Source: Bacteroidales bacterium
GTDB lineage: Bacteria; Bacteroidota; Bacteroidia; Bacteroidales; UBA932
Direction of reading: 5' to 3'
NCBI GenBank assembly: GCA_017651785.1
Contig: JAGCCD010000264.1
Span: 1 to 6,932, forward strand
Length of the DNA: 6,932 nt
Shown: piece by piece, positions 6,178 to 6,932 of the stretch
Layout: every line of letters begins with the position of its first letter
How positions within the stretch are numbered: the stretch's first letter is position 1
Notes under the pieces: generated by a model
Seen by the model: only the letters and a program-made list of their open reading frames with translations
What the model was told of the DNA's origin: nothing
Databases searched by the model: none
Made by a program: the position numbers and the translations under genes

Positions 6178-6932
6178 CCAAGTACCTCTGCGGAGCAGAC
6201 TTTTGCCGCTTCCTCGTCCGGACGGCAGTCAAGGACGTAGCAGGGCGTGGTGGTGACGGCTTTTTCCAGCGTGGCGTGAAGGCCGTCGGCAATGTCCCGA
6301 TGGGCTTTGAAGCCGGAGCACGACGAATACAGCAGCGCGTACGACTCCAGCAGGCTGAGCCTGGTAATGAGGTTTTGCGGGCTGCGGCGGATACGTACAA
6401 AAGCGCCCACCGGTGCCTGTACGTTGCGGTAGCAGGGGGTTTTGCCGCTCCAAGGGGAGCCGTATGCCATTACGGTGCCGTCCGGCAGGACGCGCACTAT
6501 GGGGTTGTCGTCGTTCATAAGCTCCGAGCCGGGGATGTAATCCAGCCAGAGCTGGCTGTGAGTGCTCTTTCCCGTGCCGCTGCGGGCCAGGAAGAGGAAC
6601 GCCTTGCCGCTGTTGCTCACCATAGACGCGTGCAGTTCCAGCGTGCCCAGGGGGGCGGAGCGGAATGCGAACAGCAGCATAAGGGAATTGTTGATGCCGA
6701 AGATGGCGTCGGACACTCGCCTGTTGTCCAGATACAGGGTGCCGCAGGAAAAGTCTTCCGTGGCCACGAGATGGGAGTAGCACGGGAGGTCTTTGTCCGG
6801 CGACATATCGAATACCCATAGGCCCTCGCCCTTGTAGAGGCGTACTACGGTCTCGCCGTCTTCCGTCTTGGGGTCATAGACGCACTCGAGATTGCCGGGA
6901 CGTTCGAATGGGTCCTGGCAGAGCTCGACGCC
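6174..6932 (-). CDS. HPr kinase/PEPCK-like P-loop protein, 5' end missing
   Basis: The frame is open from the TGA at 6174 to the right edge, giving 252 codons, so the start lies outside; the internal ATG at 6806 is not the start because 42 codons of good coding sequence precede it. Visible motifs, numbered within the fragment, are LELHASMV (98-105), Walker A region ARSGTGKST (116-124), LMNDDNPIVRV (138-148) and YGSPWSGKTP (157-166). This set is typical of the HprK C-terminal/PEPCK-like kinases found in Bacteroidota and in peptide biosynthesis clusters. In kinase-containing lasso clusters such as paeninodin, the HprK homologue phosphorylates the precursor's C-terminal Ser. Two partner histidines of true HPr regulation are absent from the context: no PTS gene is near. 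The first Walker A position is Ala instead of Gly. It overlaps the peptidase start by 4 nt (ATGA) and is the earliest visible gene of the operon. Fold confident; substrate unknown. Confidence 0.78.
   Translation of the reverse strand, partial: GVELCQDPFERPGNLECVYDPKTEDGETVVRLYKGEGLWVFDMSPDKDLPCYSHLVATEDFSCGTLYLDNRRVSDAIFGINNSLMLLFAFRSAPLGTLELHASMVSNSGKAFLFLARSGTGKSTHSQLWLDYIPGSELMNDDNPIVRVLPDGTVMAYGSPWSGKTPCYRNVQAPVGAFVRIRRSPQNLITRLSLLESYALLYSSCSGFKAHRDIADGLHATLEKAVTTTPCYVLDCRPDEEAAKVCSAEVLG

Noticed and set aside
6174..6806. Complete 210-residue kinase-like protein starting at 6806
   Set aside because: The reading frame continues upstream to the window edge without a stop and with plausible coding sequence, so the ATG at 6806 is internal.

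Overview
The window looks like a chromosomal segment from a member of the Bacteroidota, most likely a fairly GC-rich gut Bacteroidales. The evidence is a lipoprotein built of repeated group-2 bacterial Ig-like (Big_2) domains with a long Pro-Asp-Asn linker, a perfect Bacteroides-type -7 promoter box (TAnnTTTG), a near absence of Shine-Dalgarno sequences, and an RsmE with the GPEGDFS motif. I cannot name the genus.

Layout, left to right. Positions 1-2925 hold two co-directional minus-strand genes. An Ig-like repeat lipoprotein (838-2925) is followed, through a TGATG stop/start overlap, by a gene (1-838) that leaves the left edge and encodes an L-fucose/L-arabinose isomerase-like protein of the COG2407 type. 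A 56-bp divergent intergenic region separates the lipoprotein start from rsmE (2982-3710, plus strand), a 16S rRNA m3U1498 methyltransferase. A strong symmetrical hairpin at 3749-3782 closes rsmE and the convergent operon that comes in from the right.

Positions 3822-6932 are one tightly packed minus-strand operon. In order of transcription it encodes an HPr-kinase/PEPCK-like P-loop protein (entering from the right edge), a small soluble S24/S26 signal-peptidase-like protein, a PqqD-family RiPP recognition element, and a one-piece TMD-NBD ABC exporter. Every junction overlaps (ATGA, ATGA, TGATG). The combination of kinase, leader-binding RRE, protease and exporter resembles the tailoring and export half of a ribosomally made peptide cluster, closest in content to kinase-containing lasso-peptide clusters. 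No precursor peptide or cyclase is visible, so they would have to lie beyond the right edge. This operon is the best candidate for an under-described system here.

Both edge genes are open-ended. The exporter start is placed at 5453, not at the longer in-frame start at 5546. No stretch over about 110 bp lacks a gene, and no tRNA, rRNA, CRISPR array or insertion sequence was seen.
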